Of a stretch of DNA of 64,000 nucleotides, positions 34,143-42,400 are shown piece by piece. The notes beneath the pieces are model-generated. The model did not search any database. It was not told the DNA's origin and worked only from the letters and a program-made list of their open reading frames with translations. How positions within the stretch are numbered: the first letter of the stretch is position 1; every line of letters starts with the position of its first letter. The position numbers and the translations under genes are program-made. This stretch comes from Ralstonia sp. ASV6 (lineage in GTDB: Bacteria > Pseudomonadota > Gammaproteobacteria > Burkholderiales > Burkholderiaceae), in NCBI RefSeq assembly GCF_016429285.1, contig NZ_JAELUI010000001.1, positions 1-64,000 of the forward strand, written 5' to 3'.

Positions 34143-34621
34143 TTCTTGGGCACCCGTTCCAGGAAGACGCGCGAATCCTGGTTGAGTCATCGGTCCTGGC
34201 AACGCTGATGCAATTTCGGCAAACAAGCGTTGTGACACCTGAGTCCGGAGGCATTCTGCTCGGCTATCGCCGGGGCATGCATATTCATGTGTCGACGATG
34301 ACAACGCCGCTGCCAGGTGACACCCAAAACCGCTACGGCTTCCAACGTCAGGCTGAGCAGCATCAAAAAGTTGCCAATGAGCAGTGGAAGGCGGAGCGCG
34401 AGACGATGGATTACGTCGGCGAATGGCATACCCATCCGGAGACCAAACCTACACCGTCATCGATTGACTCGAGGGAGTGGCGAAAAATTTGCCAGGCAAA
34501 AAGCGAACCCATGGTGTTTTTAATTGTGGGCACTCACAATGTCCTTTGGGTCGGAGTAGGCCGAGGCAGCGCGTTGCGTGGAGCGCCTAGTCAGGTCACC
34601 TTCGAACTTGAAGGGGAATAG
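34118..34621 (+). CDS. cap3: CBASS Cap3, JAMM-type isopeptidase
   Basis: A 167-residue JAB/MPN+ metalloprotease, which removes CD-NTase from targets and so counters Cap2. The JAMM residues are complete: E42, then H104 and H106 in HTHP, S114 and D117. The start overlaps the cap2 stop (34118 versus 34142), so it is translationally coupled; ATG 34127 is an alternative. It is the last gene of the CBASS operon. Presence of Cap2 and Cap3 makes this type II CBASS. Confidence 0.92.
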   Translation: MSSMPKPLILGHPFQEDARILVESSVLATLMQFRQTSVVTPESGGILLGYRRGMHIHVSTMTTPLPGDTQNRYGFQRQAEQHQKVANEQWKAERETMDYVGEWHTHPETKPTPSSIDSREWRKICQAKSEPMVFLIVGTHNVLWVGVGRGSALRGAPSQVTFELEGE

Positions 34622-34690
34622 ACTTGCTTCGCCCCCTCAATACGTTAGCTGTTCGCGCTATACGGTACGAAACCAACTCCCTCGACCGTA

Positions 34691-35176
34691 ATGCGACCTA
34701 CAATTCTCCACGTTCCCCTTGCGCGCCTCCTAACGAGTGACGCGATGCCGCTGACGCGTGAGAGCGTTATCGACCTCGTTCGTGATATTCCAGAAGAAAC
34801 AACTCGCGAAGTTCACATCGTGGTGACCATCGACCATGAACATGATGGACTACCCATTGAAGTGGCGACCATTGAGCTGAGGTCCGAGCTTGACGGCAAC
34901 TGGTGCCTACAGTATGTATCGCACCCAACGCAAAGTTGCGGGCTTACAGCATCAATTGCGCCGCGCACGGACGACCTTGTCGCGTATGCACGTATGCATC
35001 GCCTATCACGGCTGCCCTCCACACTAAGTCCACTATGCGCACAAGACTTGGAGGACGAAGGCGTGGGTCCGCTGGCCATGCTAGACCTAAGGTGCGGGAA
35101 TCATGCCCCTGTCGTCCCCTCAAAGTCCGACCTTGGCCAACTGGTGGCATTGGCGAGCCTCAAACCATCGCTTTAA
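34691..35176 (+). CDS. Hypothetical protein downstream of CBASS
   Basis: A 161-residue protein I do not recognise. The N-terminal half is rich in beta-type sequence with charged patches (TREVHIVVTIDHEHDGLPIEVATIELRS); the rest is irregular. It has no signal, membrane helix or known motif. It starts 69 bp after cap3 on the same strand without a clear ribosome site, and ATG 34745 is a possible later start. Its end overlaps the convergent next gene by 4 bp. Could be a late CBASS accessory gene or a spurious frame. Confidence 0.5.
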   Translation: MRPTILHVPLARLLTSDAMPLTRESVIDLVRDIPEETTREVHIVVTIDHEHDGLPIEVATIELRSELDGNWCLQYVSHPTQSCGLTASIAPRTDDLVAYARMHRLSRLPSTLSPLCAQDLEDEGVGPLAMLDLRCGNHAPVVPSKSDLGQLVALASLKPSL

Positions 35177-36132
35177 CGCTGATGTTGGTCAGTCCAATAA
35201 AGGTGGTCCAACGAGTCGACGACAAGCTCGAACTTCTCACACAGGAGTAGCGGCCGGCCGTAGGCATACCACTTGAGTTCTTGACCTGCTGCGGCAAGGC
35301 GCTCCAACTCCTCCAGCGCTCGCGAATGGCTGGTTGGGGCGTCAGGCATTAGCGTCCTCGCAAGCTTGACTTCGAATTCAGCGCTGTCGGCTTTGTTCTG
35401 TAGCTGTTTCGGCCAAGAATCCTTGTCCTTGATAATCAAGTAGTCACCTTCGGCTCGAACCGCACCTGAGCCGTAGTACACGCGCTCCACACGCCAGGGT
35501 TGGAGCTTGCTCCCTTGGAAAGCATTTCCGTACGTAACCTTGTGGCCGTAGAGCGACAAATCATAGGCATTGAGAGTCTCGCGAAAACTCTTGTTGTACT
35601 CGGCACTTCCTTTTTCGAGGCCGGCTGCGACAGCCTTGTCATATGCGTATTTCATTGCGCGCTTATAGGCATCGATGATGGCCCCAAGCTGAGAGGTGGT
35701 GTAGCAGCTCGGAATGGTGTCGTCTGCAGCAATCAGCCTACGGCGTCGAGCCACCTCAACCGCATCAGGGGGAGGGCCAAGCCCATCATCACCAGGCTTA
35801 CGCACAATTGACGCTTTCCGCCGTTTCACCAAAGCTTCAGGCAGGTCGAGCTCTCCCTCGACCCTTCGCCTTGGCGCTTTGGATGCTCCGCTCACGCCAC
35901 CATCCGTTCCCGCACCGACTTCGCCGTTGCAGCCATTGCGGTGGGTGGTTTCATTCGGCAGCTTGAAATGCGGGGCCTTCACGCATTCTGTAGTGATGCA
36001 CCGGTCCTCGTAGCGGACTTCGCAGAACGGACAGCAATACGGGCCGTATGAGTCCCCCGTATCCCTAAAGAGGGACTTGAACTCTGAGGCAGTGCGCACC
36101 TCTCCGTACTTGTTCATGCCAAGCGAACTCAA
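35173..36132 (-). CDS. Hypothetical zinc-finger protein
   Basis: A 319-residue protein of unknown function. The N-terminal 70 residues carry a probable zinc-binding cluster (YCCPFCEVRY, then CITTECVKAPHF and HRNGCNG), the middle is a low-complexity basic linker (KAPRRRVEGELDLPEALVKRRK), and the C-terminal half is a mixed fold (about 145-319). The start is TTG at 36132, preferred because AGGAGG lies 5 nt upstream; the ATG at 36117 is too far from it. It lies between CBASS and the CDI locus, convergent with the previous gene. The C-terminal part could be a nuclease or a binding domain; no catalytic motif is evident. Confidence 0.72.
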   Translation of the reverse strand: MSSLGMNKYGEVRTASEFKSLFRDTGDSYGPYCCPFCEVRYEDRCITTECVKAPHFKLPNETTHRNGCNGEVGAGTDGGVSGASKAPRRRVEGELDLPEALVKRRKASIVRKPGDDGLGPPPDAVEVARRRRLIAADDTIPSCYTTSQLGAIIDAYKRAMKYAYDKAVAAGLEKGSAEYNKSFRETLNAYDLSLYGHKVTYGNAFQGSKLQPWRVERVYYGSGAVRAEGDYLIIKDKDSWPKQLQNKADSAEFEVKLARTLMPDAPTSHSRALEELERLAAAGQELKWYAYGRPLLLCEKFELVVDSLDHLYWTDQHQR

Positions 36133-36217
36133 ACTGACCTCCTTCTACTTATTGCCATAGACACAATCTTTCCCAAATTTCCCGTCCCGTCCCGCCAAAT
36201 AGGTGCGGGTCCGTCGA

Positions 36218-37912
36218 TTAGAACTCCACGCCAACCTGAGCCATCACCGCTGGCTGCTGGCTTCGGAGTGCCGCCGGCTTATACAGTGGCCAGCCGAACG
36301 ACACGTCGTAGTTGAACGCCAGCATAGGCCCCGACGGCACGCGTCCACGCACACCAACCACGGCGCCCACCAGCTTGTCACCAAGCAGGAACTCCGCACT
36401 GGGGCCATGCACCTTGCCCATGTCGACGCCGGCATAGATGGCTTGGCCTGCCACTCGCCAAGCCAGCTCGTTCCGCCAGAACCAGCCATCCTCAGCCGCC
36501 AGCGTCAGTTGACCATCGAAACCGCGCACGGTGTAGCGGTTGCCGATAGTGAAGTAGTCGCTTGGCAGCACGCGTGTGCGAGCGTGCTGGATAGACCAGT
36601 TGCTCGTGTACTCGAACACCTGGCTGGCCAGCTTGAAGGGCCAGTAAAGGCTCGCGTTGGCCGTCTCAACTTGTGAACGCCCGCCGTAGCCAGGGTCACC
36701 GACGACCACGCCCGGCACGTTGGAATGGTCGGGCAGTGTTTCTCGCCACGCAACGCCGCCGTCGAGCACCACCGGGCCAAGATAGTGGCGATGCGACATC
36801 GAGGCTTCATAGCCCACGACATCGCGACGCTGGACAGCAATTTCAGTGTCGTCCAGATAGTTGCGGTTGATTTTGCGGAAGAGCTTGAACTGCGCGCCGG
36901 TACGTGATGTCGCGTCACGGTACAGCACACCGCTGATGCCGGCATTCACCTCGGAGCTATTGCCGCTGTAGACGATGGGCTCTTCGAACCCCGCCACCGT
37001 TTGGTTGTAGCGCGAGCGATTGGCACCGACGAAGAGCGTGGCATAGCCGACCGGTACGCTCCAGTTGATGGAGTAGGAGCGCGTGCCCGCAGCGGTCGAG
37101 CCTCGGTCCGTATTGGAAGATGCGGAAATCGACAACTGGTCGTAGAGGTGCAGCGGCGAGTCGATGACCAGCGAACCGCTCATCTGGTACTTGCCGGTCG
37201 ACTTCAGGCCCGTGTTGTCCGCTGACAGCGACGCGTGCCAGCGCTTGTCGGTACCCGGCTTGAGCACGATGTCCGACTCGCCGACGCGCTCACCAGGAAC
37301 GATGTCGAAACTCGTCTGTGACTGGCCCGGCAGGCGACGAATGCTTTCCAGAGCCTGGTCCAAATCGCGCTGGTTCAACAGGTCTCCAGGGCCGGCAAGC
37401 AACACCATTCGTGCCCAGCCGATGTTGTCATCCGAAGCATTGCGGACAGCCCCGATGCGCCCCGGCAGCACTTTGAGCAGCAACGTGCCGCTGGCCAAGT
37501 TCTGCTTCGGAATAAGCACCCGCGAGGTGACGTAGCCACGCTCAATCAGGGCGTTGTTCGCCTGCAGTTCGATAGCCTCCAGCCCCTGCTTGCCAACACA
37601 CTGGCCGTTGACGGGCTTGAGCAGGTCCGGCAGCCACGAGAAGACGTTGTCCTCCAGCACGATGCCCTGAATTTGGAAGCATGGTGTCTCCTTCGGCAGC
37701 GCAGACAGAGAGATTGCCTGTGCGGGTGCGGGTGGCGTAAAGACATCTGGGCGAGCGTTGGCACGCTCACGCGCTTGCTCGGCCTGCTGCTCTTGCAAGC
37801 GCTGGACTTCGGGGCCAGGGCCCGTAATGGGTGCAGGTGCGACTTGCGCGAGTGCGAGCGAACTAAGCGTGCCGACGTAGAGCGCGGCCGCGCGGGAAAC
37901 AGCAGACAACAT
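36218..37912 (-). CDS. bcpB: BcpB/CdiB-type two-partner-secretion transporter
   Basis: A 564-residue outer-membrane protein of the FhaC/ShlB (Omp85-related) family that exports the BcpA exoprotein. It has a signal peptide (about 1-22), a linker, two POTRA repeats (about 70-225, with CFQIQGIVLEDN at the first) and a 16-strand barrel. The barrel carries the conserved loop-6 motif VRGF in YTVRGFDGQL. It ends in aromatic F, as outer-membrane barrels do. It is the last gene of the operon, about 26 bp after bcpO. Confidence 0.92.
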   Translation of the reverse strand: MLSAVSRAAALYVGTLSSLALAQVAPAPITGPGPEVQRLQEQQAEQARERANARPDVFTPPAPAQAISLSALPKETPCFQIQGIVLEDNVFSWLPDLLKPVNGQCVGKQGLEAIELQANNALIERGYVTSRVLIPKQNLASGTLLLKVLPGRIGAVRNASDDNIGWARMVLLAGPGDLLNQRDLDQALESIRRLPGQSQTSFDIVPGERVGESDIVLKPGTDKRWHASLSADNTGLKSTGKYQMSGSLVIDSPLHLYDQLSISASSNTDRGSTAAGTRSYSINWSVPVGYATLFVGANRSRYNQTVAGFEEPIVYSGNSSEVNAGISGVLYRDATSRTGAQFKLFRKINRNYLDDTEIAVQRRDVVGYEASMSHRHYLGPVVLDGGVAWRETLPDHSNVPGVVVGDPGYGGRSQVETANASLYWPFKLASQVFEYTSNWSIQHARTRVLPSDYFTIGNRYTVRGFDGQLTLAAEDGWFWRNELAWRVAGQAIYAGVDMGKVHGPSAEFLLGDKLVGAVVGVRGRVPSGPMLAFNYDVSFGWPLYKPAALRSQQPAVMAQVGVEF

Positions 37913-37938
37913 GATTTGGAATTGTTGGAGGGTACGGC

Positions 37939-38535
37939 TCAGTTAGTGCGACTGGAGATGGGTTGCTGCGTCGGGAAGCACTTTTCCTTGTTGAACTTCT
38001 CGACCTCTTGCGTAATCGGCTCCCCAGCCGCGTCGCTCATTTCGACTTTGCAGCCGCCAGGCGCACGCACGAAACGCAGCGTGACCTCGGCGCGGTCGAA
38101 TGTGTAGACGTTCGGCACAAAACAATGCCACCACGTGGCGCCGTTTTCCCCTTGGTCGTAGATGTCAATCCGGACCGGCTCGCCGCGTGGCACCGCAAAG
38201 TTCGCGGCCTCCCGGTACGGCATCATGCCGTTTGGCTGCCATCCGATACGCTTGTCCGCTGGTTCACAGTTGCCCGGTTTCTCTGCAATCAGCATGTGCG
38301 CCGTGGAACTGTAGTCATTCTGGAATGTGACACGCGTGGTTTGTTCCGTCGGCAGTGTCGGCGCTTCGTACTTGCCAAAGATGAACCATCCACAGCCGGA
38401 AAGCATCGTGGTCGTGACGAGTACGGCGCCCACGACCGCAACTCTTGTGCTGCGTGGGCCGTGTAGGTTACTCCCAACCTGATTTTCCGCTCCGTGCCCC
38501 ACTGCGGACGGTGCGTTAGACAGCGAAAACTTCAC
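37939..38535 (-). CDS. bcpO: BcpO-like lipoprotein
   Basis: A 198-residue lipoprotein: a 48-residue leader with a hydrophobic core and the lipobox LSGC (VTTTMLSGCGWF). The mature part begins CGWFIFGKYEAPTLPTEQTTRV. Its position between the small genes and the transporter matches bcpO of the Burkholderia bcpAIOB order, where this accessory lipoprotein contributes to CDI. The start GTG at 38535 overlaps the previous stop by 4 nt (GTGA). An N-terminal leader of this length is long, so an internal start is possible. Confidence 0.72.
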   Translation of the reverse strand: MKFSLSNAPSAVGHGAENQVGSNLHGPRSTRVAVVGAVLVTTTMLSGCGWFIFGKYEAPTLPTEQTTRVTFQNDYSSTAHMLIAEKPGNCEPADKRIGWQPNGMMPYREAANFAVPRGEPVRIDIYDQGENGATWWHCFVPNVYTFDRAEVTLRFVRAPGGCKVEMSDAAGEPITQEVEKFNKEKCFPTQQPISSRTN

Positions 38536-38756
38536 CTTCCAACCCCTCTCTTATCTTTTTGGTCTTCGCGATTTCTCACGAAGGACAGGACACTTAGGTA
38601 TGCGGCGATGGCCATCGACCAGAACAAGCAGGCATAGGCCAACACCACAAACTGTTTGGTAGTTACAGCAAAACCCAAGGCTCGAAAGAACACCAATCCG
38701 GCCAGTAGCAGCCAAGGAAAGACGACTGCTTTGAGGACCAACCAACCAGCTCTCAT
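38532..38756 (-). CDS. Small two-helix membrane protein of the CDI operon
   Basis: A 74-residue protein with two predicted membrane helices (AVVFPWLLLAGLVFFRALGFAV and FVVLAYACLFWSMAIAAYLSVLSFV) and a charged C-terminus. It is coupled both ways: its start overlaps the previous gene (ATGA) and its end overlaps bcpO (GTGA). No family assigned. A role as immunity-related or accessory membrane protein is inferred from position. Confidence 0.7.
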   Translation of the reverse strand: MRAGWLVLKAVVFPWLLLAGLVFFRALGFAVTTKQFVVLAYACLFWSMAIAAYLSVLSFVRNREDQKDKRGVGR

Positions 38757-39082
38757 TCCGGGCTGTCTTTCTTATGTTGGTACTGACGGCGAAGCAGCCG
38801 GACTGCGTGAATAACTTCCAGTGCCAGCCAAACCGCCCCAACGAGCGTCATGACAACGACGACACCGTGATGCTTTGCCTCACCCGGAACGACGCTATCG
38901 CTGTGGAGCACGTTCGCGTTGAGCCACAGCATCCAATCGCGAAGCCAGTAGGTGGCACCCATGATGGCCAAGCCGCAGGTCAAGCGAGAAGCAATGCCTT
39001 TCCAGCCTGGATGCTCCACTGCACGGTCAAGGGATGCGAATAGGTTCACTGAGATTCTCGTTTGCGCTTCTGCGTCTTCCAT
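38753..39082 (-). CDS. Small membrane protein of the CDI operon
   Basis: A 109-residue protein beginning MEDAEAQTRISVNLFASLDRAVEHPGW, with two hydrophobic segments (about 40-60, LAIMGATYWLRDWMLWL, and about 75-95, VVVVMTLVGAVWLALEVIHAV) and a basic tail. ATG 39082 gives this length; the longer open frame upstream overlaps other coding sequence. It overlaps the previous gene by 37 nt and the next by 4 nt. It is a candidate immunity protein (BcpI) by size and location; not proven. Confidence 0.65.
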   Translation of the reverse strand: MEDAEAQTRISVNLFASLDRAVEHPGWKGIASRLTCGLAIMGATYWLRDWMLWLNANVLHSDSVVPGEAKHHGVVVVMTLVGAVWLALEVIHAVRLLRRQYQHKKDSPE

Positions 39083-39261
39083 TGAAGAAACCCGAACCAA
39101 AGGGCAAATGCTAGTGACTGAAATCCACATACAAAGGCCAAGTAGATGACATGACGCTCCACCAGAGGAACACCAACTAAGTGGAGAAGAACTCCTCCGG
39201 CGAATAGCATCCATGGAGCGAGCACTGCGCTGCCCAGGTCAACCATTTTTCGCCCGTTCAT
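39046..39261 (-). CDS. Small membrane protein of the CDI operon
   Basis: A 71-residue protein with two membrane helices (SAVLAPWMLFAGGVLLHLVGV and VIYLAFVCGFQSLAFALWFGFL) and a strongly basic C-terminal tail (KTQKRKRESQ). It is similar in layout to the 74-residue protein at 38532 (same WxLxAGxVxxxxxG-helix, loop, second helix with an aromatic end), so the two may be diverged copies. It overlaps the next gene by 37 nt. Confidence 0.65.
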   Translation of the reverse strand: MNGRKMVDLGSAVLAPWMLFAGGVLLHLVGVPLVERHVIYLAFVCGFQSLAFALWFGFLQWKTQKRKRESQ

Positions 39262-39299
39262 CTTATTGGTGCCCCGTCGTCACAAAAGCTCTCCGCGGC

Positions 39300-39437
39300 T
39301 CAGCTGAACAAAAATTTTTTAGCTAGAAGTCCAAGAAACACTAACCAGAAGGCTGTGACCAAGACTATGTAAACCGTCCTGGACCGCTTGCCCATCTTTG
39401 CCCATGTTTCATCATCTGGGCCGCCTGGTGCTGCCAT
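39300..39437 (-). CDS. Candidate BcpI, 45-residue single-helix protein
   Basis: A 45-residue protein, MAAPGGPDDETWAKMGKRS then one hydrophobic helix (TVYIVLVTAFWLVFLGLLAKK) and FLFS. AGGAGG lies about 8 nt before ATG 39437, inside the last codons of bcpA; the bcpA stop TGA is 1 nt before this start. Immediately 3' of the exoprotein is the bcpI (immunity) position. At 45 residues it is much shorter than usual immunity proteins, which are about 80-200. Confidence 0.62.
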   Translation of the reverse strand: MAAPGGPDDETWAKMGKRSRTVYIVLVTAFWLVFLGLLAKKFLFS

Positions 39438-39438
39438 T

Positions 39439-42400
39439 TCAATTTCCTCCTGGTTTGAGAATTGGCGTGGAGTGACTGAACGGCGAGATGCCAAAGGAGA
39501 GCTTGCCTGGTAAAGCTGCTCCCAATTCGAGCGCCGTACTTCCTCCGTACGCGTGCGTCACAGCCATGTAAAGATTCACGTCCCACGGTGTGGGAACAGA
39601 AAGGTATGCTTGATTTCCGTCGCCGTATAGGAATGAGTTTGTGGAGGCCGCATCCCGACTTCCGAAAATCCATCCGACCGTACCCGCAAGGCCAGGCCTA
39701 AAAGACACCCCACGCGGGTCACTCTGGGCAACGCCGCCAGCAAGATAAGTTGTTCCATCATGCAAATTGACAAGGACACTGCCAGTTGCGGAAAGCGAGC
39801 CAGAGCCTACCGTTGCATAGTCCGGCGCCATCGGACTGGGTCCATTATTCGCTAGACCAGCGGCGCACTCTGCCGTAATGCAGCCATTCGGGGCCGGCGT
39901 GAACGGATTGATATTCGTTGACGTGGTACTTGCGCCAGACGGGGCACTGCTCCAACTGTACGGAGAACTTCCTCCGCCAGTGTTTGCGATAATGTAGGCC
40001 TTCAAACCATCGGACGGTTGGGCAATCGCATTTGTGTTCTGAACAAACGTCTTGCCGTCCGAGGTCTGCATGTAAGCGCCATCGTAGTATCCATTTGGAT
40101 TCTTGCTAACATCGACAACAACGTTTGACCCAGCGTTCTCGCCCAGCGCTTTGTTGTTTGCCAAACGCAAAGCATCTGCCATCTGCTGCTCGGTGTAGAC
40201 GCCGCCACTCTGGTCGGCAAGCTTCTTCGCTAGAGTCTGCTCTTTCGCTTTACTGTCCTCATGCAGTTGCCGGTTGAAACGGTCGACATTGGATGCAGAG
40301 AACGCACCGGCGTTGCCTCCAACCGCTCCACCAACGGCCGTGGCCAGAGCGTTGGATACGATATTGCCCAGAGCTTGGTCGACGGCATTGTTCCCCGTTG
40401 GATGAGCCCCTTCAATTGCGCCCGCCAACTCGTTGAGCTTGCCTCCGGCCAGTGAAGCGAGGCCGGCCCCCGCCCCGGAGGCCAACGCATTGCCACCGCC
40501 AATGCCGCCCACAATAGCGGCGCCGGCAGCCTGCATGCCAGCCCGCGCCCAGCCACCTTCCTTCCACGCATCTACGCCAGCCGTATCGCCTGCCGCTTCT
40601 GCAGCCGCCCTCTTGGCGTCCGCGTACGACCCGATGTCTCGTGCGATAGCCGCACCTGCCGCCTGTGCGGCTGCCATCGTGTCTGCTTGGTTGTTCAGTA
40701 GATTTTGCAGGTCCGGCGCCTTGCTAACCGTACCGTTCGCGGCGGTTGTGTCGCGGCTCAGGCTCGCGACATCCTGCTTTTGCTTGTCTTGGTTGGTAAT
40801 AGTGATGGTGCCTTGCGAGACCGCACTGCGGGTTGTGGCGTTCTCGCTGCCGCTATCGTTCTGGCTTAGCATTGGAGCGCCACCTGCCACGCTCCGCCCC
40901 CCGGCGTTGTTGTAGGTGCTACCGCCGTTACCCATGGAGCCGCCCAGGCTGAAGCCGCTGCTACTCGCGTTGTAGTCAGAATGGTTCTGAACGTCCGAGA
41001 ACGTAAGCGTGCCCGTGGTCAGTTGGTTCTTGTCTGGTGTCGCGGTACTGGCGATGACCGCGCCCTTGAGGTCCGTGTTGCCCTTGACGTTGATGTCAAA
41101 ACCGCCGGCACCGGCCTGGATGCCAGACTGCTCGTTCACACCCGCATAGTTGCCGCTAGCGTTGCCGTTGCTGTGGCTAAAGCTGGCGCTTCCGCCGCCT
41201 TGGCTGATACTGAAACCACCACCCGAGCTCTCCTGGTGGGCAGTGCTACGGCTGGAGTCCTGTGTGCTAGCGAGATTCAGGTTGCCACCAATATCCGCGA
41301 GAACCTTGTTGGCGTTCACGTTGGCGCCAACGATATTGGTATCGCCGCCGCTTACGATAGTCACGGTGTCGCTGGCATTGATGTGCGAATTGTTCTGCGT
41401 CTGCGCATCCGAATTTGCATCGCCGTGCGCCTTCGACATCGAAGCCGACACGCCGAAGCCACCAGTGCCGTACGAAACGCCAATGCTCGCACTCTTGGAT
41501 TCGTTCGTACTACGCGTGCTATCTGTATCCGTGCTGCCCTTCAGGTTGACCTGATTGTTGGCTTGCAACATCACGTTCTTCGCGTTGATGTCAGAACCAA
41601 CGATGTTGATGTTCCCGCTACCGGGTGTACCGTCGCCCGTTGCCACAAACGCCGTCGTGCCGCCCGCCTTGATGCTGCTGCCGTTGTTCTGCGTACTGTC
41701 CTCTGTGAACGTCGTCTTGCTCGACGAGGAGCCCCAGCTCAGTTCAACCTTGGCTTCCGGTTTCTTGCCATCAGCCAGTGCACCAGCCGCACCCTTCGCT
41801 GCCCCAAAGACATCGCCCAGACCGTCAACCGCAGCAATCGCGTGCAATGTAGAGGCGCGGCTGCTCTGGCTGTTACCGGAAGCCTCGGCCTGCTGTTGAA
41901 CGTTCTGGATGGCGTCAATGACCGGCGACTTGATTGCCAGTGTGAAGCCAGAGCTCTTGATTTCGTGTGTCTCGTCGTGGTGACGGTCGGTAGTCGCCGC
42001 GTCAATGGTTACGTTTTGGCCAATGCCCGTGACGTTCTGTGCCGCCACGACATCAGAGCCCGTGATGTGCAGGTCTTTGCCCGCCTGCATGTGAACGCTG
42101 CCATCCGTGCTGCCCACTAAGCTGCCTTGCGACCCTCGCACCGTATCGTTGGTCGTGTCGGTCGTTTGGTTGGTGCCATACGAGATGCCGGCGCCAGCAC
42201 TACCCAGGCCGCTCTTCTTGACGTCCTTGAAGTGCGACTCGCTGGTGGCCGTATCCGCAGTCGTGATGGTCAGGTTGTTACCGGCTGCCAGATTCACGTC
42301 TCCTGTGCCAGCGATGGTCGCTGCCTTCGCCGTCAGGTCACGACCGGCAGCCACGGTCACCGTGTCGCCAGACAGTGTGGTGCCCACAGCGTTGGTCTGA

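Noticed and set aside
23200-36200. CRISPR array or Cas genes of an RNA-guided Tn7-like element
   Set aside because: No direct-repeat array and no Cas-like protein was seen anywhere in the window.
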